Under the pieces are notes generated by a model. That model made no database searches. It was not told the origin of the DNA and was given only the letters and a program-made list of their open reading frames with translations. The translations under genes and the position numbers were made by a program. 64,000 nt of DNA from Pseudomonas pergaminensis (lineage in GTDB: Bacteria; Pseudomonadota; Gammaproteobacteria; Pseudomonadales; Pseudomonadaceae): contig NZ_CP078013.2 in assembly GCF_024112395.2 (NCBI RefSeq), positions 3,658,001 to 3,722,000 of the forward strand. Reading direction: 5' to 3'. The first letter of the stretch is position 1. Every line of letters starts with the position of its first letter. This document shows positions 24,987-33,246 of the stretch, piece after piece.

Positions 24987-25457
24987 TTAGCCTGTAAACG
25001 CATCCTTGAGGAAGCTTGGCGCGATATAACGCTGGTAATGCGCCTCGGACAGGATAAAGAACTCCCGATCAATGGCATCGCGCAAGTCCGGCAAGGGCCA
25101 GTCGCGGAACTCCGGAAGCAACACCATGCCGTAGGCCTCCAAGTTGTTGATCACCCGTGCCCCACGAGCGATCAACTGGTAGGCCCAGCAGTACTCGGAC
25201 TGGTGCGGCACGAAGCGGATCTTGCGCTGTTCCAGCTGGCCGCGCAGGGTCTTGGGGTCGAAAACCTCCAGTTTGCCGGCCATTACCTGCACCAACAGCT
25301 GCTCCAAGCGCAGCCAGACCGCACGTTTTTCCTCTTCGTTATAGCCATTCCACTGGATCACTTCATGGTGGAAACGCTTGCAGCCACGGCACACGAGATC
25401 GCCATAGACCGTGGAGCACAGGCCGACGCAGGGGGTCTTGATGGTTTGGTTGGACAT
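24987..25457 (-). CDS. DUF1289-family protein
   Basis: A 156-residue protein. The N-terminal DUF1289 part, TIKTPCVGLCSTVYGDLVCR then GCKRFHHEVIQWN, has four cysteines that may bind zinc or an iron-sulfur cluster. A longer C-terminal part (PKTLRGQLEQRKIRFVPHQS and onward) is common in Pseudomonas versions. No biochemical role is established as far as I know. The start at 25457 begins the conserved domain; four more residues from 25469 are possible. It is divergent from acnB with about 400 bp between them. Confidence 0.85.
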   Translation of the reverse strand: MSNQTIKTPCVGLCSTVYGDLVCRGCKRFHHEVIQWNGYNEEEKRAVWLRLEQLLVQVMAGKLEVFDPKTLRGQLEQRKIRFVPHQSEYCWAYQLIARGARVINNLEAYGMVLLPEFRDWPLPDLRDAIDREFFILSEAHYQRYIAPSFLKDAFTG

Positions 25458-25543
25458 GGGCAACGGCACGCAAATCAGCGAAACAATGCGCCATGTTAGC
25501 CCTTTGTCTAACCTTCATCACCCTGCAAACTTGGCGAGGCAAC

Positions 25544-25572
25544 TTACCTTTAGAAATTTTTTGCCGTAGAAT
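25544..25572 (+). promoter_or_regulatory. Probable acnB promoter
   Basis: TAGAAT (25567-25572) is a strong -10 match, 17 nt after TTACCT (25544-25549), a weak -35. Transcription would start near 25579, about 276 nt before the acnB start codon. The 397-bp stretch from 25458 to 25854 holds no gene, only this promoter and the structured leader. Confidence 0.5.
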
Positions 25573-25605
25573 CATCCGGCCTTGTAAGGCGCCAATAATC
25601 CGCTG

Positions 25606-25743
25606 GAAGCTGTTTTCAAAGCGTCACGAGCACAGTCGTTCCTTCAGAACGGTGTTGGCGATGGTCAATGACTCGGTAGGTCAATGCCCTCGCCAACCCT
25701 CATCAGCTCCGTTCTGCAGGCGTAAAACTTTGAAAGCAGCTTC
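25606..25743 (+). ncRNA. Nested 138-nt hairpin in the acnB leader
   Basis: Three nested helices are visible: GAAGCTGTTTTCAAAG (25606-25621) with CTTTGAAAGCAGCTTC (25728-25743), 16 bp with one G-U pair; CAGAACGG (25645-25652) with CCGTTCTG (25709-25716); and GTTGGCGA (25654-25661) with TCGCCAAC (25690-25697). The terminal part contains the direct repeat GGTCAATG twice. The structure ends 111 nt before acnB. It could be a cis-acting leader, a processed small RNA, or a protein-binding site. Confidence 0.65.
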
Positions 25744-25854
25744 TGTGAGGAATGCCGGCAGCGCTGGCTTTGCGGCCCAAAAAGCCCCCGAGCGCATGCG
25801 TGCCGTTCATTTCTGGATGAGCGTCCCGTGGGACCACTGATGAGGGTAATAACT

Positions 25855-28464
25855 GTGCTTGAAGCCTACCGCAAACATATCGAAGAGCGTGCAGCCCTGG
25901 GTATTGTTCCCCAGCCGCTTAACGCCGAACAAACCGCAGGCCTGGTCGAGCTGCTGAAAAATCCTCCGGCTGGCGAAGAAGAATTCCTCGTTGACCTGAT
26001 CACCAACCGCATTCCACCAGGCGTTGACGAAGCTGCCTACGTCAAGGCCGGTTTCCTGTCTGCCCTGGCCAAGGGCGAAGCCACTTCCCCCCTGATCGAC
26101 AAGAAACGCGCCGTTGAACTGCTTGGCACCATGCAAGGCGGCTACAACATCGTGACCCTGGTCGAGCTGCTGGACGACGCCACACTGGCACCTGTCGCCG
26201 CTGCCCAACTCAAGCACACCCTGCTGATGTTCGATGCGTTCCACGACGTGGCTGAAAAAGCCCGTAACGGCAACGAGCACGCCAAAGCCGTGATCCAGTC
26301 CTGGGCTGACGGCGAGTGGTTCCGCAACCGCCCTACCCTGGCCGACAAGATCAGCCTGCGCGTCTTCAAGGTCACTGGCGAAACCAACACCGACGACCTG
26401 TCCCCTGCGCCTGACGCCTGGTCCCGTCCAGACATCCCGTTGCACGCCCTGGCCATGCTGAAAATGGCCCGTGAAGGCATCGTGCCGGACGAGCAAGGCA
26501 AGACCGGCCCGATGAAGCAGATCGAAGAAATGCGCGGCCAAGGGTTCCCGATCGCCTACGTCGGTGACGTGGTCGGTACCGGTTCCTCGCGTAAATCGGC
26601 GACCAACTCCGTGCTGTGGTTCTTCGGCGACGACGTGCCTTACGTGCCGAACAAGCGCGCTGGCGGCTTCTGCTTCGGCAGCAAGATCGCTCCAATCTTC
26701 TACAACACCATGGAAGATGCGGGCGCACTGCCAATCGAGTTCGACGTCAGCAACATGAACATGGGCGACGTGATCGACCTGTACCCGCACGCAGGCAAAG
26801 TCTGCAAGCACGGTACCGACGAAGTCATCACCACCTTCGAAATGAAGACCCCGGTGCTGTTGGACGAAGTCCGCGCCGGCGGCCGTATCCCGCTGATCAT
26901 CGGCCGTGGCCTGACCGACAAGGCGCGTGCCGAACTGGGCCTGGGCCCAACCGACCTGTTCAAGCTGCCAGAAGCGCCTGTCGACACCGGCAAAGGCTTC
27001 ACCCTGGCACAGAAAATGGTCGGCAAGGCCTGCGGTCTGCCAGAAGGCAAAGGCGTTCGTCCTGGCACCTACTGCGAACCGAAGATGACCACCGTCGGTT
27101 CCCAGGACACCACCGGTCCGATGACCCGTGATGAACTGAAAGACTTGGCGTGCCTGGGCTTCTCGACCGATCTGGTCATGCAGTCGTTCTGCCACACCGC
27201 GGCCTATCCAAAGCCGATCGACGTGACCACCCACCACACCCTGCCTGACTTCATCATGACTCGCGGCGGTGTTTCGCTGCGTCCAGGCGACGGCATCATC
27301 CACAGCTGGCTGAACCGCATGCTGCTGCCGGACACCGTCGGCACCGGTGGTGACTCCCACACCCGTTTCCCGATGGGCATCTCGTTCCCGGCCGGTTCCG
27401 GTCTGGTCGCGTTCGCCGCAGCCACTGGCGTCATGCCATTGGACATGCCGGAATCGATCCTGGTGCGCTTCAAAGGCAAGATGAAACCTGGCATCACCCT
27501 GCGTGACCTGGTTCATGCCATTCCTTACTACGCGATCCAATCGGGTCTGCTGACCGTAGAGAAGAAAGGCAAGAAGAACGCCTTCTCCGGCCGCATCCTG
27601 GAAATCGAAGGCCTGAACGACCTGACGCTGGAACAGGCTTTCGAGCTGTCCGACGCCTCGGCTGAACGTTCGGCTGCCGGTTGCACCATCAAGCTGTCGA
27701 AAGAGTCGATCACCGAGTACCTGAACTCCAACATCACCCTGCTGCGCTGGATGATCGGCGAAGGCTACGGTGACCCTCGCACCCTGGAACGTCGCGCCCA
27801 AGCGATGGAAGCCTGGGTCAAGAACCCTGAGCTGATGGAAGCCGATGCCGACGCGGAATACGCTGAAATCATCGAGATCGACCTGGCCGAGATCAACGAG
27901 CCGATCCTCTGCGCACCGAACGACCCGGACGATGCCCGTCTGCTGTCGAGCGTTGCTGGCGAGAAGATCGACGAAGTGTTCATCGGTTCGTGCATGACCA
28001 ACATCGGTCACTTCCGCGCTGCCGGTAAGCTGCTGGAGCAGGTCAAAGGTCAGCTGCCAACCCGTCTGTGGCTGTCGCCGCCGACCAAGATGGACGCTCA
28101 CCAGTTGACCGAGGAAGGCTACTACGGCATCTACGGCAAGGCTGGCGCGCGCATGGAAATGCCGGGCTGCTCGCTGTGCATGGGTAACCAGGCACGTGTA
28201 GAGCCGAATTCGACCGTGGTATCGACGTCGACCCGTAACTTCCCGAACCGTCTGGGTGACGGCGCTAACGTCTACCTGGCTTCGGCCGAGCTGGCGGCAG
28301 TGGCTTCTACCCTGGGTCGCCTGCCGACCGTCGAAGAGTACATGGGCTACGCGGCGAAACTGGACACCATGGCCAGTGACGTTTATCGCTACCTGAACTT
28401 CGACCAGATTGCTGAGTTCCGCAAGATCGCAGCTAGCGCCAACATTCCGGTGATTCAAGCCTAA
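25855..28464 (+). CDS. acnB: Aconitate hydratase B (bifunctional aconitase)
   Basis: An 869-residue aconitase B, which interconverts citrate and isocitrate in the TCA cycle and in many bacteria also dehydrates 2-methylisocitrate. The N-terminal HEAT-like domain ([20 protein letters not shown] onward) is specific to AcnB. Cluster ligands are visible in [14 protein letters not shown] near residue 713 and [10 protein letters not shown] near residue 771. I chose the GTG at 25855 because it begins the conserved sequence and GAGG lies 9 nt upstream; an ATG at 25828 adds nine residues. Codon use is the most strongly biased in this part of the window, consistent with high expression. A clear terminator follows the gene. 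Confidence 0.97.
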   Translation: MLEAYRKHIEERAALGIVPQPLNAEQTAGLVELLKNPPAGEEEFLVDLITNRIPPGVDEAAYVKAGFLSALAKGEATSPLIDKKRAVELLGTMQGGYNIVTLVELLDDATLAPVAAAQLKHTLLMFDAFHDVAEKARNGNEHAKAVIQSWADGEWFRNRPTLADKISLRVFKVTGETNTDDLSPAPDAWSRPDIPLHALAMLKMAREGIVPDEQGKTGPMKQIEEMRGQGFPIAYVGDVVGTGSSRKSATNSVLWFFGDDVPYVPNKRAGGFCFGSKIAPIFYNTMEDAGALPIEFDVSNMNMGDVIDLYPHAGKVCKHGTDEVITTFEMKTPVLLDEVRAGGRIPLIIGRGLTDKARAELGLGPTDLFKLPEAPVDTGKGFTLAQKMVGKACGLPEGKGVRPGTYCEPKMTTVGSQDTTGPMTRDELKDLACLGFSTDLVMQSFCHTAAYPKPIDVTTHHTLPDFIMTRGGVSLRPGDGIIHSWLNRMLLPDTVGTGGDSHTRFPMGISFPAGSGLVAFAAATGVMPLDMPESILVRFKGKMKPGITLRDLVHAIPYYAIQSGLLTVEKKGKKNAFSGRILEIEGLNDLTLEQAFELSDASAERSAAGCTIKLSKESITEYLNSNITLLRWMIGEGYGDPRTLERRAQAMEAWVKNPELMEADADAEYAEIIEIDLAEINEPILCAPNDPDDARLLSSVAGEKIDEVFIGSCMTNIGHFRAAGKLLEQVKGQLPTRLWLSPPTKMDAHQLTEEGYYGIYGKAGARMEMPGCSLCMGNQARVEPNSTVVSTSTRNFPNRLGDGANVYLASAELAAVASTLGRLPTVEEYMGYAAKLDTMASDVYRYLNFDQIAEFRKIAASANIPVIQA

Positions 28465-28482
28465 AGTGTTGATGTGAAGAGG

Positions 28483-28515
28483 CGCCGCGTATCGTGAGGT
28501 ACGCGGCGTTTTTTT
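28483..28515 (+). terminator. Rho-independent terminator of acnB
   Basis: CGCCGCGTA (28483-28491) pairs with TACGCGGCG (28500-28508) over an 8-nt loop, followed by seven T. It begins 19 bp after the acnB stop. Confidence 0.95.
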
Positions 28516-28531
28516 ATGCCTGGGATATGGG

Positions 28532-28732
28532 TGAGACCGGGTACATATCCGTTATTTGGGTAACGGCTGGTATTGGTTCCGCCCTTACGGCGGGTCACTT
28601 TGGAAAAGAGCCGGAATGCCGGCCCAGCCCAAAGTAACCAAAGGGCTCTTGCCCAACACTCGGTACCTCGCCTAGGCTCGGTATGCCCGTAATCCGACAG
28701 TGATTTGGGGGGCCGCCTAAGATCAAAATCAA
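28532..28732 (-). repeat. Large intergenic repeat element, copy B (internal deletion)
   Basis: Read on the minus strand this copies the 19244-19513 element: GATCTTAGGCGG, then ATCACTGTCGGATTACGGGC, ACCGAGCCTAGGCGAGGT and the ACGGATATGTACCC end. It lacks most of the three-way-junction palindrome, about 100 bp, joining the left flank directly to the right outer arm. It also has an extra GGGCCGGCATTCCGGCT segment. Its outer flank carries three GGCTCT-type hexamers (28738-28755). Confidence 0.85.
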
Positions 28733-28788
28733 AAACAGAGCCAGAGCCAGAGCCGTTTGATATCTGCCTGATGTAGGAGATCTAAATT

Positions 28789-28876
28789 GTGGGAGCGGGC
28801 TTGCTCGCGAAAGCGGTGCGTCAGCAATTACATATCTAACTGATCCACCGCTTTCGCGAGCAAGCCCGCTCCCACA
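28789..28876. repeat. REPIN between element copies B and C
   Basis: Arms GTGGGAGCGGGCTTGCTCGC and its complement frame a middle with GAAAGCGGTG/CACCGCTTTC-like pairing. It lies between two copies of the large repeat in the 783-bp gene-free gap 28465-29247. Confidence 0.9.
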
Positions 28877-28936
28877 TTTGGACCGAGACCAGCTTCCAGA
28901 AGCCGGTCGGCCACCAGGCCGCCGCGCTTTTGCTTT

Positions 28937-29205
28937 TGATCTTCGGCGCCCCGTCAAACACGCTGGCCGAACGCAGGCTTGAATCCGTGGGTAACCCGGC
29001 AGGACGCCGGGTTAGCCGTCCTGGGCCAAGGATGGCCCATGACGGCGGCCCACGGATTCAAGCCGGAGTGAGGGCACACCGAGCCTAAGCGAGGTGCCGA
29101 GTGTTGGGGCGAAGCGTTTTTGGTTACTTTTGGCGCTCTTCCAAAAGTGACCCGCTGTAAGAGCGGAACCATAAGCCGCCGTTACCGCAGCAACGGATAT
29201 ACACA
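28937..29205 (+). repeat. Large intergenic repeat element, copy C, intact three-way junction
   Basis: The flanks match copy A (GGCGCCCCGTCAAACACGCT at the left; GGGCACACCGAGCCTA then GCGAGGTGCCGAGTG at the right), but the palindrome differs in sequence while keeping its shape. Outer arms 28976-28991 and 29049-29064 are perfectly complementary over 16 bp; hairpin one is 28992-29000 with 29006-29014; hairpin two is GCCGTC/GACGGC (29015-29020, 29041-29046) around TGGGCCA/TGGCCCA. A short GCTTTT-type tract precedes it. Confidence 0.88.
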
Positions 29206-29247
29206 CCGGAACACAGCTATCGCAGTCAAGCCAGCTCCCAAACAGCC

Positions 29248-30525
29248 TCAAGCAAAAAACGAATAAACCACCGCACTGATCGCCACCAACCCCACCGCCG
29301 TGACAAACACATTGGACGCCTGCCCACGGTACTTGGCCATAGCCGGCACCTTACGGATGGCATACATCGGCATCAGAAACAGGATCGAAGCAATGATCGG
29401 ACCACCCAGCGCCTCAATCATCCCGAGAATGCTTGGGTTCAACGTCGCAACGATCCAGCACACCACCAGCATGAACGCGGCCGTCATGCGGTCCAGACGC
29501 TTGGCACTCGGGCGACGACCAGTCTTCAGCACCAGCCCCTTGAGACCTTCACTCGCGCCGATGTAATGCCCCAGGAACGACTTGGCAATCGCCACAAACG
29601 CGATCAACGGCGCTGCAAACTCGATGGTCGGGTTATTGAAGTGGTTGGCCAGGTACGACAGGATCGACAGGTTCTGCGCCTTCGCTTCGGCCAACTGCGC
29701 CGGCGACAGGGTCAGCACGCAACTGAACACAAAGAACAGCACCATCGCCACCATCAACAGGTGCGCGCGGGAGAGGATCTGCGAGCTGCGCTCATCAGCG
29801 TGGATCCCGTACTGGCGCTTCTGGTCAACCGCAAAGGCCGAGATGATCGGCGAATGGTTGAACGAGAACACCATCACCGGAATCGCCAGCCACAGGGTAT
29901 TGAGCAGCGCGGACGGCGCCGGCACCACGCTGGCGGTGCTGAGGATGCCGCCGTTCCAGTGCGGGATCAGGTACACCGCCAGGAACAGCAAGGCGACGAT
30001 AAACGGATACACCATCAGGCTCATGGCCTTGACGATCACTTGCTCACCGCAACGCACCACGGCCAGCAGGCCGAGGATCAGCACGAACGACAGGATCGCC
30101 CGTGGCGGCGGCATGATGTGCAACTGGTGCTCCATGAAGCTGCCGACCGTGTTGGTCAACGCCACGCTGTAGATCAGCAGGATCGGGAAGATTGCAAAGA
30201 AGTACAGCAGCGTGATCAGCGCACCGGCCGTGATGCCGAAGTGTTCTTCCACTACGTCGGTAATGTCGGAGCCTTCACGGCCGGACAAAACGAAGCGGGT
30301 CAGGCCACGGTGAGCAAAGAACGTCATCGGGAATGCCAGCAGCGCGAGGATCACCAGTGGCCAGAAGCCTCCCAGGCCCGCGTTGATCGGCAAGAACAGC
30401 GTGCCGGCGCCAATGGCGGTGCCGAACAGGCCAAGCATCCAGGTGGTGTCCTGGCGGCTCCAGCTCGTGAGGGTTGCAGGTGTCGTTGCATAGCGTTCGT
30501 CGACGCTATTGGCCTGATCATTCAT
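29248..30525 (-). CDS. SdaC-like amino-acid (serine/threonine) transporter
   Basis: A 425-residue inner-membrane protein of the HAAAP family with about eleven helices: [20 protein letters not shown] at the first helix, [20 protein letters not shown], and [20 protein letters not shown] mid-chain. SdaC of E. coli is a proton-serine symporter and TdcC carries threonine and serine; the exact substrate here is not known. The start at 30525 has GGAG 10 nt upstream; an ATG at 30543 is in frame. No serine dehydratase gene is adjacent. It is divergent from a TetR gene, and the 3' side runs into a repeat-rich gap. Confidence 0.88.
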   Translation of the reverse strand: MNDQANSVDERYATTPATLTSWSRQDTTWMLGLFGTAIGAGTLFLPINAGLGGFWPLVILALLAFPMTFFAHRGLTRFVLSGREGSDITDVVEEHFGITAGALITLLYFFAIFPILLIYSVALTNTVGSFMEHQLHIMPPPRAILSFVLILGLLAVVRCGEQVIVKAMSLMVYPFIVALLFLAVYLIPHWNGGILSTASVVPAPSALLNTLWLAIPVMVFSFNHSPIISAFAVDQKRQYGIHADERSSQILSRAHLLMVAMVLFFVFSCVLTLSPAQLAEAKAQNLSILSYLANHFNNPTIEFAAPLIAFVAIAKSFLGHYIGASEGLKGLVLKTGRRPSAKRLDRMTAAFMLVVCWIVATLNPSILGMIEALGGPIIASILFLMPMYAIRKVPAMAKYRGQASNVFVTAVGLVAISAVVYSFFA

Positions 30526-30710
30526 CCGGTCGGATCTCCGCATTTACACGGCCGGGACGAGTCAGAAAAACCTGACAGGCAGCGCCCCGACCATAGAAGG
30601 GGCCGGATTGTCCGGGATTCTTCTGAATAAGCAAAGACTTAGCTGAGGAACGGTGGTGCGTTACAGGCACGCAGGGGCACCTGTACACAGCGGGTTTCGC
30701 GGCATGCGGC

Positions 30711-30731
30711 GGAATGTCGAATATACATTCC
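30711..30731. promoter_or_regulatory. Palindrome 1 in the transporter-tetR gap
   Basis: GGAATGT (30711-30717) and ACATTCC (30725-30731) are perfect inverted repeats with a 7-nt spacer. It overlaps the region where the -35 of the tetR promoter would lie. It is a candidate operator. Confidence 0.5.
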
Positions 30732-30746
30732 CGCACAAATCTATTT

Positions 30747-30776
30747 TAGAATCGCGCTCAAACCTGTAGTTTGAGC
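30747..30776 (+). promoter_or_regulatory. tetR -10 and perfect palindrome 2 (probable TetR operator)
   Basis: TAGAAT (30747-30752) is a good -10. Just downstream GCTCAAAC (30756-30763) and GTTTGAGC (30769-30776) form a perfect 8-bp inverted repeat with a 5-nt spacer. A repressor bound here would block transcription of its own gene 33 bp before the ATG. The assignment to the TetR protein is inferred from position. Confidence 0.65.
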
Positions 30777-30808
30777 CCAGCGCCCACCGTTATCCAGAGA
30801 GCCTCGCC

Positions 30809-31402
30809 ATGCCTCGCGTTTCCCGCAAACAAGCTGAACTCAACCGCGAAATCATCGTCGAGGCCGCCACGCATCTGTTCCGCGAACGCGGACTGCACGG
30901 TATCAGCTTGTCGGACGTGATGGCCGCCGCCGGCCTGACCCACGGTGGTTTTTACGGGCATTTCGCCTCCAAGGAAGCCCTGGCCACCGAGGCCTGCCAA
31001 CAGGCGTTCGAGGTCGCGAACCTGGGCTGGCAGGCCAAGATCGACCGCAGCGAAGACCAACAGGCCGCCCGCCAGGCGGTGCTGGGGCCTTATTTGACCG
31101 CCTCCCACCGTGACAATCCCGGTGACGGCTGCCCAGTGTCGGCCTTTGCCCCGGACATGTGCCATGAACCCGCCGAGACGGCTTTGCAGCACACCTTTAT
31201 AGACGGGGTGGAAAAGTCGCTGGAGATCTTCGCGCAGCTGGAGGACGGAGATCGTCAAACCCTGCTGGCCCAATACGCGATGATGGTCGGCGCAGTAACC
31301 CTGGCGCGTGCGACACGGGGCAATAGCCTGTCGGATGAATTCCTGGTGGCTGCACGAAATGCCCTTTTGCCCGTTGACAGCCCTTCGCCCGTCCCAGCAT
31401 GA
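30809..31402 (+). CDS. TetR-family regulator
   Basis: A 197-residue TetR regulator. The DNA-binding part is REIIVEAATHLFRERGLHGI followed by SLSDVMAAAGLTHGGFYGHF, the standard TetR helix-turn-helix. The C-terminal domain has GDGCPVSAFAPDMCHEPAET, seen in a TetR group resembling AcrR/NemR-like sensors with cysteines that may respond to electrophiles. Two perfect palindromes upstream suggest autoregulation and possibly control of the divergent transporter. A short leader-peptide reading frame begins 8 bp after its stop. Confidence 0.9.
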   Translation: MPRVSRKQAELNREIIVEAATHLFRERGLHGISLSDVMAAAGLTHGGFYGHFASKEALATEACQQAFEVANLGWQAKIDRSEDQQAARQAVLGPYLTASHRDNPGDGCPVSAFAPDMCHEPAETALQHTFIDGVEKSLEIFAQLEDGDRQTLLAQYAMMVGAVTLARATRGNSLSDEFLVAARNALLPVDSPSPVPA

Positions 31403-31409
31403 TCGGGCC

Positions 31410-31496
31410 ATGAACTTTATCCAGCTCGCCCTCACCCGTACCACCACCACGACCGCTTACGGCGGGTCGCGCGGTGGCTGTGGGTGCATGAGCTAG
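31410..31496 (+). CDS. Candidate Thr-rich leader peptide
   Basis: A 28-residue frame: MNFIQLALTRTTTTTAYGGS then RGGCGCMS. Five consecutive Thr codons (ACC ACC ACC ACG ACC), with a sixth just before, resemble the regulatory codons of an attenuator leader. It lies between the tetR stop and a strong terminator (31517-31550) ahead of an isochorismatase-like gene. A hairpin GACCGC/GCGGGTC (31451-31468) overlaps the last Thr codons. No good Shine-Dalgarno sequence is seen, which weakens the case; the downstream genes are not known threonine genes. Confidence 0.4.
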   Translation: MNFIQLALTRTTTTTAYGGSRGGCGCMS

Positions 31497-31516
31497 ACAC
31501 TTCACAGATTCAACCC

Positions 31517-31550
31517 AAGGCCCCGCCAGCAATGGACGGGGCCTTTTTAT
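31517..31550 (+). terminator. Strong intrinsic terminator before the isochorismatase-like gene
   Basis: AAGGCCCCG (31517-31525) pairs with CGGGGCCTT (31537-31545), followed by a T-run (31544-31548). It would end tetR transcripts. It may also act as an attenuator, because GGCGGG in the leader frame (31461-31466) can pair with CCCGCC (31522-31527) inside the stem. Confidence 0.9.
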
Positions 31551-31585
31551 TGCTCCGCCCGCTGGCAATCACAAGGAGCAACACC

Positions 31586-32110
31586 ATGGCTGACGCCCTG
31601 CTGATCATTGACATGCAAAACGGCCTGTACGATGGCCCGGAAAAGCCCTTCGAGCGCGAACGCGTACTCGCCACACTCAACCATCTGATCGGACGCGCGC
31701 GCGCTGCCGGCGCCCCGATCTTCGTGGCACGCCACACCGGACCGGCAGGTTCGCCGATTGAAGCCGGTAGCCCGCTCTGGCAGCTGTGGCCTGCGCTGCA
31801 GGTGGACGAATCGCGCGACCGCCTGTTCAACAAGACCCGCCCCAGCTGCTTCCTCGGCACGGAGCTGGAGCAGCAGTTGAGAGCGGCGCAGGTCAAGGAG
31901 TTGGTGATCGCCGGCATGAAAACCCAGTTCTGCATCGACACCACCTGCCGGGTCGCCGTGGAACTGGGTTTTTCCGTGGTACTGCCAGAAGACGGCCATA
32001 CCTGCATGGACACACCGACGCTGAAGGCCAAGGCAATTATCGAGCATCACAATGCGACCCTGTCCGGAGCGTTTGTGAAGCTCACAAGCGCCGACGAGAT
32101 CCGCTTTTGA
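31586..32110 (+). CDS. Isochorismatase-like cysteine hydrolase
   Basis: A 174-residue cytoplasmic hydrolase of the isochorismatase/nicotinamidase superfamily. The catalytic triad is visible: D9 in LLIIDMQNG, K83 in FNKTRPS, and C116 in GMKTQFCIDTTCR. Members cleave amide or ether bonds in substrates such as nicotinamide, carbamoyl compounds or isochorismate; this one lacks context for a firm choice. AAGGAG 8 nt upstream supports the ATG at 31586; the longer frame from 31484 would translate the terminator. A 2-hydroxyacid dehydrogenase starts 53 bp downstream and is probably in the same transcript. Confidence 0.88.
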   Translation: MADALLIIDMQNGLYDGPEKPFERERVLATLNHLIGRARAAGAPIFVARHTGPAGSPIEAGSPLWQLWPALQVDESRDRLFNKTRPSCFLGTELEQQLRAAQVKELVIAGMKTQFCIDTTCRVAVELGFSVVLPEDGHTCMDTPTLKAKAIIEHHNATLSGAFVKLTSADEIRF

Positions 32111-32163
32111 GCGATCAAATACGGCATACTCCTCCCCTCAAACCCTTCAGGAAGAGCCTTCCG

Positions 32164-33117
32164 ATGACCGCTACTGTTCTGGTCCTGGTTGAAACCATCA
32201 ACGAATACCTGCCCATCATCGAGAGCAATGACTTTCATGTGATCCTCGCGCCGACACCGGCCGAACGCGCTGAAGCGATCAAGGCCCATGGCAGCCAGAT
32301 CAAGGCGGTGCTGACCCGTGGCCCGCTGGGTTTGTACGCCGAGGAAATCGCCGCGCTGCCCCTGCTGGAGATCATCTGCGTGATTGGTGCCGGCTACGAG
32401 CACGTCGACCTGCAGGCCGCCAGCAATCGCGGGATCGTGGTCACCAACGGCGCCGGGGTGAATGCGCCGTCGGTGGCCGATCACGCCATGGCGTTGCTGC
32501 TGGCGCTGGTGCGCGGCATCCCGCAGACCGACGCCGCCGTGCGCCGCAGCGAATGGCCGAAAGTGATGCGTCCGTCCCTGGGCGGCAAGCAACTGGGCAT
32601 CCTCGGGCTGGGTGCCGTCGGCCTGGAAATCGCCAAGCGCGCGTCCCTGGGCTTCGGCATGGAGGTGAGTTACCACAACCGCCAGCCACGCGATGATGTG
32701 GACTACACCTACTGCGCAACTGCGGTGGAACTGGCGCGCACCTCGGACTTCCTGATCCTGGCCACACCCGGCGGCGCCAGCACCCGTCACCTGATCGATC
32801 GCCACGCCCTGGATGCCCTGGGGCCCAATGGCTACCTGGTGAACATCGGCCGTGGCAGCGTGGTAGTCACCGCCGATCTGGTGGCCGCCCTGGAGCAGCG
32901 CCGCATCGGGGGCGCGGCGCTGGATGTGTTCGATGACGAGCCGAAGGTGCCCGACGCTCTCAAGACGCTCAGCAACACCGTGCTGACCTCCCATGTTGCC
33001 GGCCTGTCGCCGGAAGCCGCCCACGACACCGTGCAGCGCGTGGCCGACAACCTGGTGGAATACTTCGCCGGCCGCCCAGTCCTCACGCCGGTCGCATTGC
33101 CCCCGCCCACTAAATGA
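32164..33117 (+). CDS. D-2-hydroxyacid dehydrogenase (glyoxylate/hydroxypyruvate reductase-like)
   Basis: A 317-residue NAD(P)-dependent dehydrogenase. The Rossmann motif is KQLGILGLGAVGLEIAKRAS; catalytic Arg, Glu and His sit in NIGRGSVVVTADL, DVFDDEPKVPDAL and LTSHVAGLSPEAAHD. The nucleotide loop reads YHNRQPRDD, with Arg after Asn, which often points to NADP. Glyoxylate or hydroxypyruvate reduction is the most common activity for this subgroup, but substrates vary. GGAAG precedes the ATG at 32164; a much longer frame from 31786 was rejected because it overlaps the hydrolase gene. Confidence 0.88.
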   Translation: MTATVLVLVETINEYLPIIESNDFHVILAPTPAERAEAIKAHGSQIKAVLTRGPLGLYAEEIAALPLLEIICVIGAGYEHVDLQAASNRGIVVTNGAGVNAPSVADHAMALLLALVRGIPQTDAAVRRSEWPKVMRPSLGGKQLGILGLGAVGLEIAKRASLGFGMEVSYHNRQPRDDVDYTYCATAVELARTSDFLILATPGGASTRHLIDRHALDALGPNGYLVNIGRGSVVVTADLVAALEQRRIGGAALDVFDDEPKVPDALKTLSNTVLTSHVAGLSPEAAHDTVQRVADNLVEYFAGRPVLTPVALPPPTK

Positions 33118-33246
33118 CCGATCAGGCACGCTGATTATCGCCCAACACGCTAACCTATTAAGCCGCCCCGACCTTGTCGCTGGGCGGCTGCGCGCATTAG
33201 ATTAGGAAATAGTCCGAGGCCTTTAGAATAAGCAGAAGGGATAAGC

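Noticed and set aside
25807..28458. An 883-codon antisense frame across acnB
   Set aside because: Same cause: biased codon use of a highly expressed gene. No ribosome site, no recognisable protein.
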